NCBI GenBank assembly: GCA_030038715.1
Contig: JASHSO010000415.1
Span: 1 to 6,664 of the forward strand
Length of the DNA stretch: 6,664 nucleotides
Source of the DNA: Streptosporangiaceae bacterium
Lineage (GTDB): Bacteria; Actinomycetota; Actinomycetes; Streptosporangiales; Streptosporangiaceae
Direction of reading: 5' to 3'
The translations under genes and the position numbers were made by a program. Position 1 is the stretch's first letter; each line of letters starts with the position of its first letter. Below are positions 6,382-6,664 of the stretch, one piece after another. The notes beneath the pieces are model-generated. The model ran no database searches. It worked only from the letters and a program-made list of their open reading frames with translations, and had not been told where the DNA came from.

Positions 6382-6415
6382 ACGTGACGGCTGCGCGTCT
6401 GTAGGTTGTCCGCGG

Positions 6416-6664
6416 CTACTCAGCCAGGACCTCGGTGGTCTCGATCTCTGCTCGCACGGTGGCGATCCTGGCCAGGACCTTGCCACGCAGTTCGTCGGAA
6501 ACCTTCTCGTGCCCGCAGCACTTGTGCACCAGCTTCTTGACGAGTTCCTCAAGCCCGTACTCGCGCAGGCACGGTCCGCACTGCTCGAGGTGTTCACGCA
6601 CCTGGGCGCAGCTTGCGTCTTCCATCTCGCCGTCCAGGTACGCATACACCCGTGCCAATACCTC
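6416..6664 (-). CDS. rsrA: RsrA/RshA-type zinc-binding redox anti-sigma factor (5' end off window)
   Basis: The 82 residues present match, from memory, Streptomyces RsrA and mycobacterial RshA through to the C-terminus. The zinc-binding anti-sigma motif H-x3-C-x2-C is at H25, C29 and C32 of the fragment (codons near 6590, 6578 and 6569), with a further cysteine at C19. It is followed by Y-G-L-E-x-x-V-K-K-L-V and the CC pair (49-50), which are family hallmarks. In this family, reduced zinc-bound protein holds the SigR/SigH sigma factor inactive, and disulfide formation releases it. The fragment begins E-V-L-A-R-V-Y; in RsrA the trigger cysteine lies two residues before the equivalent E-I, so it should be just outside the window. 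The TTG at 6656-6658 is an internal leucine codon, not the start. About a dozen N-terminal residues are missing. Its cognate sigma gene would be expected just to the right. Confidence 0.9.
   Translation of the reverse strand, partial: EVLARVYAYLDGEMEDASCAQVREHLEQCGPCLREYGLEELVKKLVHKCCGHEKVSDELRGKVLARIATVRAEIETTEVLAE

Noticed and set aside
6265..6415. c-di-GMP riboswitch in the HD-GYP leader
   Set aside because: I could not recognise the conserved core or pairing pattern of the known c-di-GMP riboswitch classes; the hairpins present are short and generic.
6656..6658. TTG as start codon of the anti-sigma factor
   Set aside because: The frame stays open to the window edge with E-V upstream, matching the family sequence before this leucine; the true start lies outside the window.

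Overview
This window is GC-rich, strongly actinobacterial DNA. All coding frames have G/C-biased third positions, non-ATG starts are common, and the gene content matches a chromosomal neighbourhood known from Mycobacterium tuberculosis: pdtaS (Rv3220c), the small biotinylated protein TB7.3 (Rv3221c) and the redox anti-sigma factor rshA (Rv3221A, the rsrA homologue), with sigH just beyond. The same three markers occur here in the same order and on the same strand, with four extra genes between them. I cannot name the genus. The organism looks like a high-GC soil-type actinomycete rather than a mycobacterium.

Layout, left to right: the 5' end of pdtaS (minus strand, 1-231, running off the left edge); an 87-bp divergent intergenic region; an IlvG/acetolactate-synthase-like thiamine-diphosphate enzyme (plus strand, 319-1986); then, after a 4-bp convergent gap, a minus-strand series. 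In transcription order this series is rsrA/rshA (6664-6416, 5' end off the right edge), a 151-bp leader, a membrane HD-GYP protein (6264-4912), a membrane protein with a degenerate HD-GYP domain (4915-3611, 4-bp overlap), a stand-alone biotin carboxylase (3601-2261, 9-bp gap) and a stand-alone biotinyl carrier domain (2203-1991, own Shine-Dalgarno).

How the genes may work together: biotin carboxylase and the 70-residue carrier could form the first half-reaction of a biotin-dependent carboxylase, but no carboxyltransferase lies in the window. The two HD-GYP-type proteins are adjacent paralogues. One keeps the full catalytic signature expected of a cyclic-di-GMP phosphodiesterase. The other has lost most metal ligands but stays an intact reading frame, which suggests an active enzyme paired with a pseudoenzyme. 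RsrA/RshA proteins release a SigR/SigH sigma factor on thiol oxidation, so the right edge belongs to an oxidative-stress control module. PdtaS on the left is a two-component kinase; homologues have been reported to respond to copper/nitric oxide and to bind c-di-GMP.

There is no sign of mobile elements, CRISPR arrays, tRNA or rRNA genes. The most notable feature is the tandem HD-GYP/pseudo-HD-GYP pair coupled to a biotin carboxylase/carrier pair inside the rsrA-pdtaS neighbourhood.
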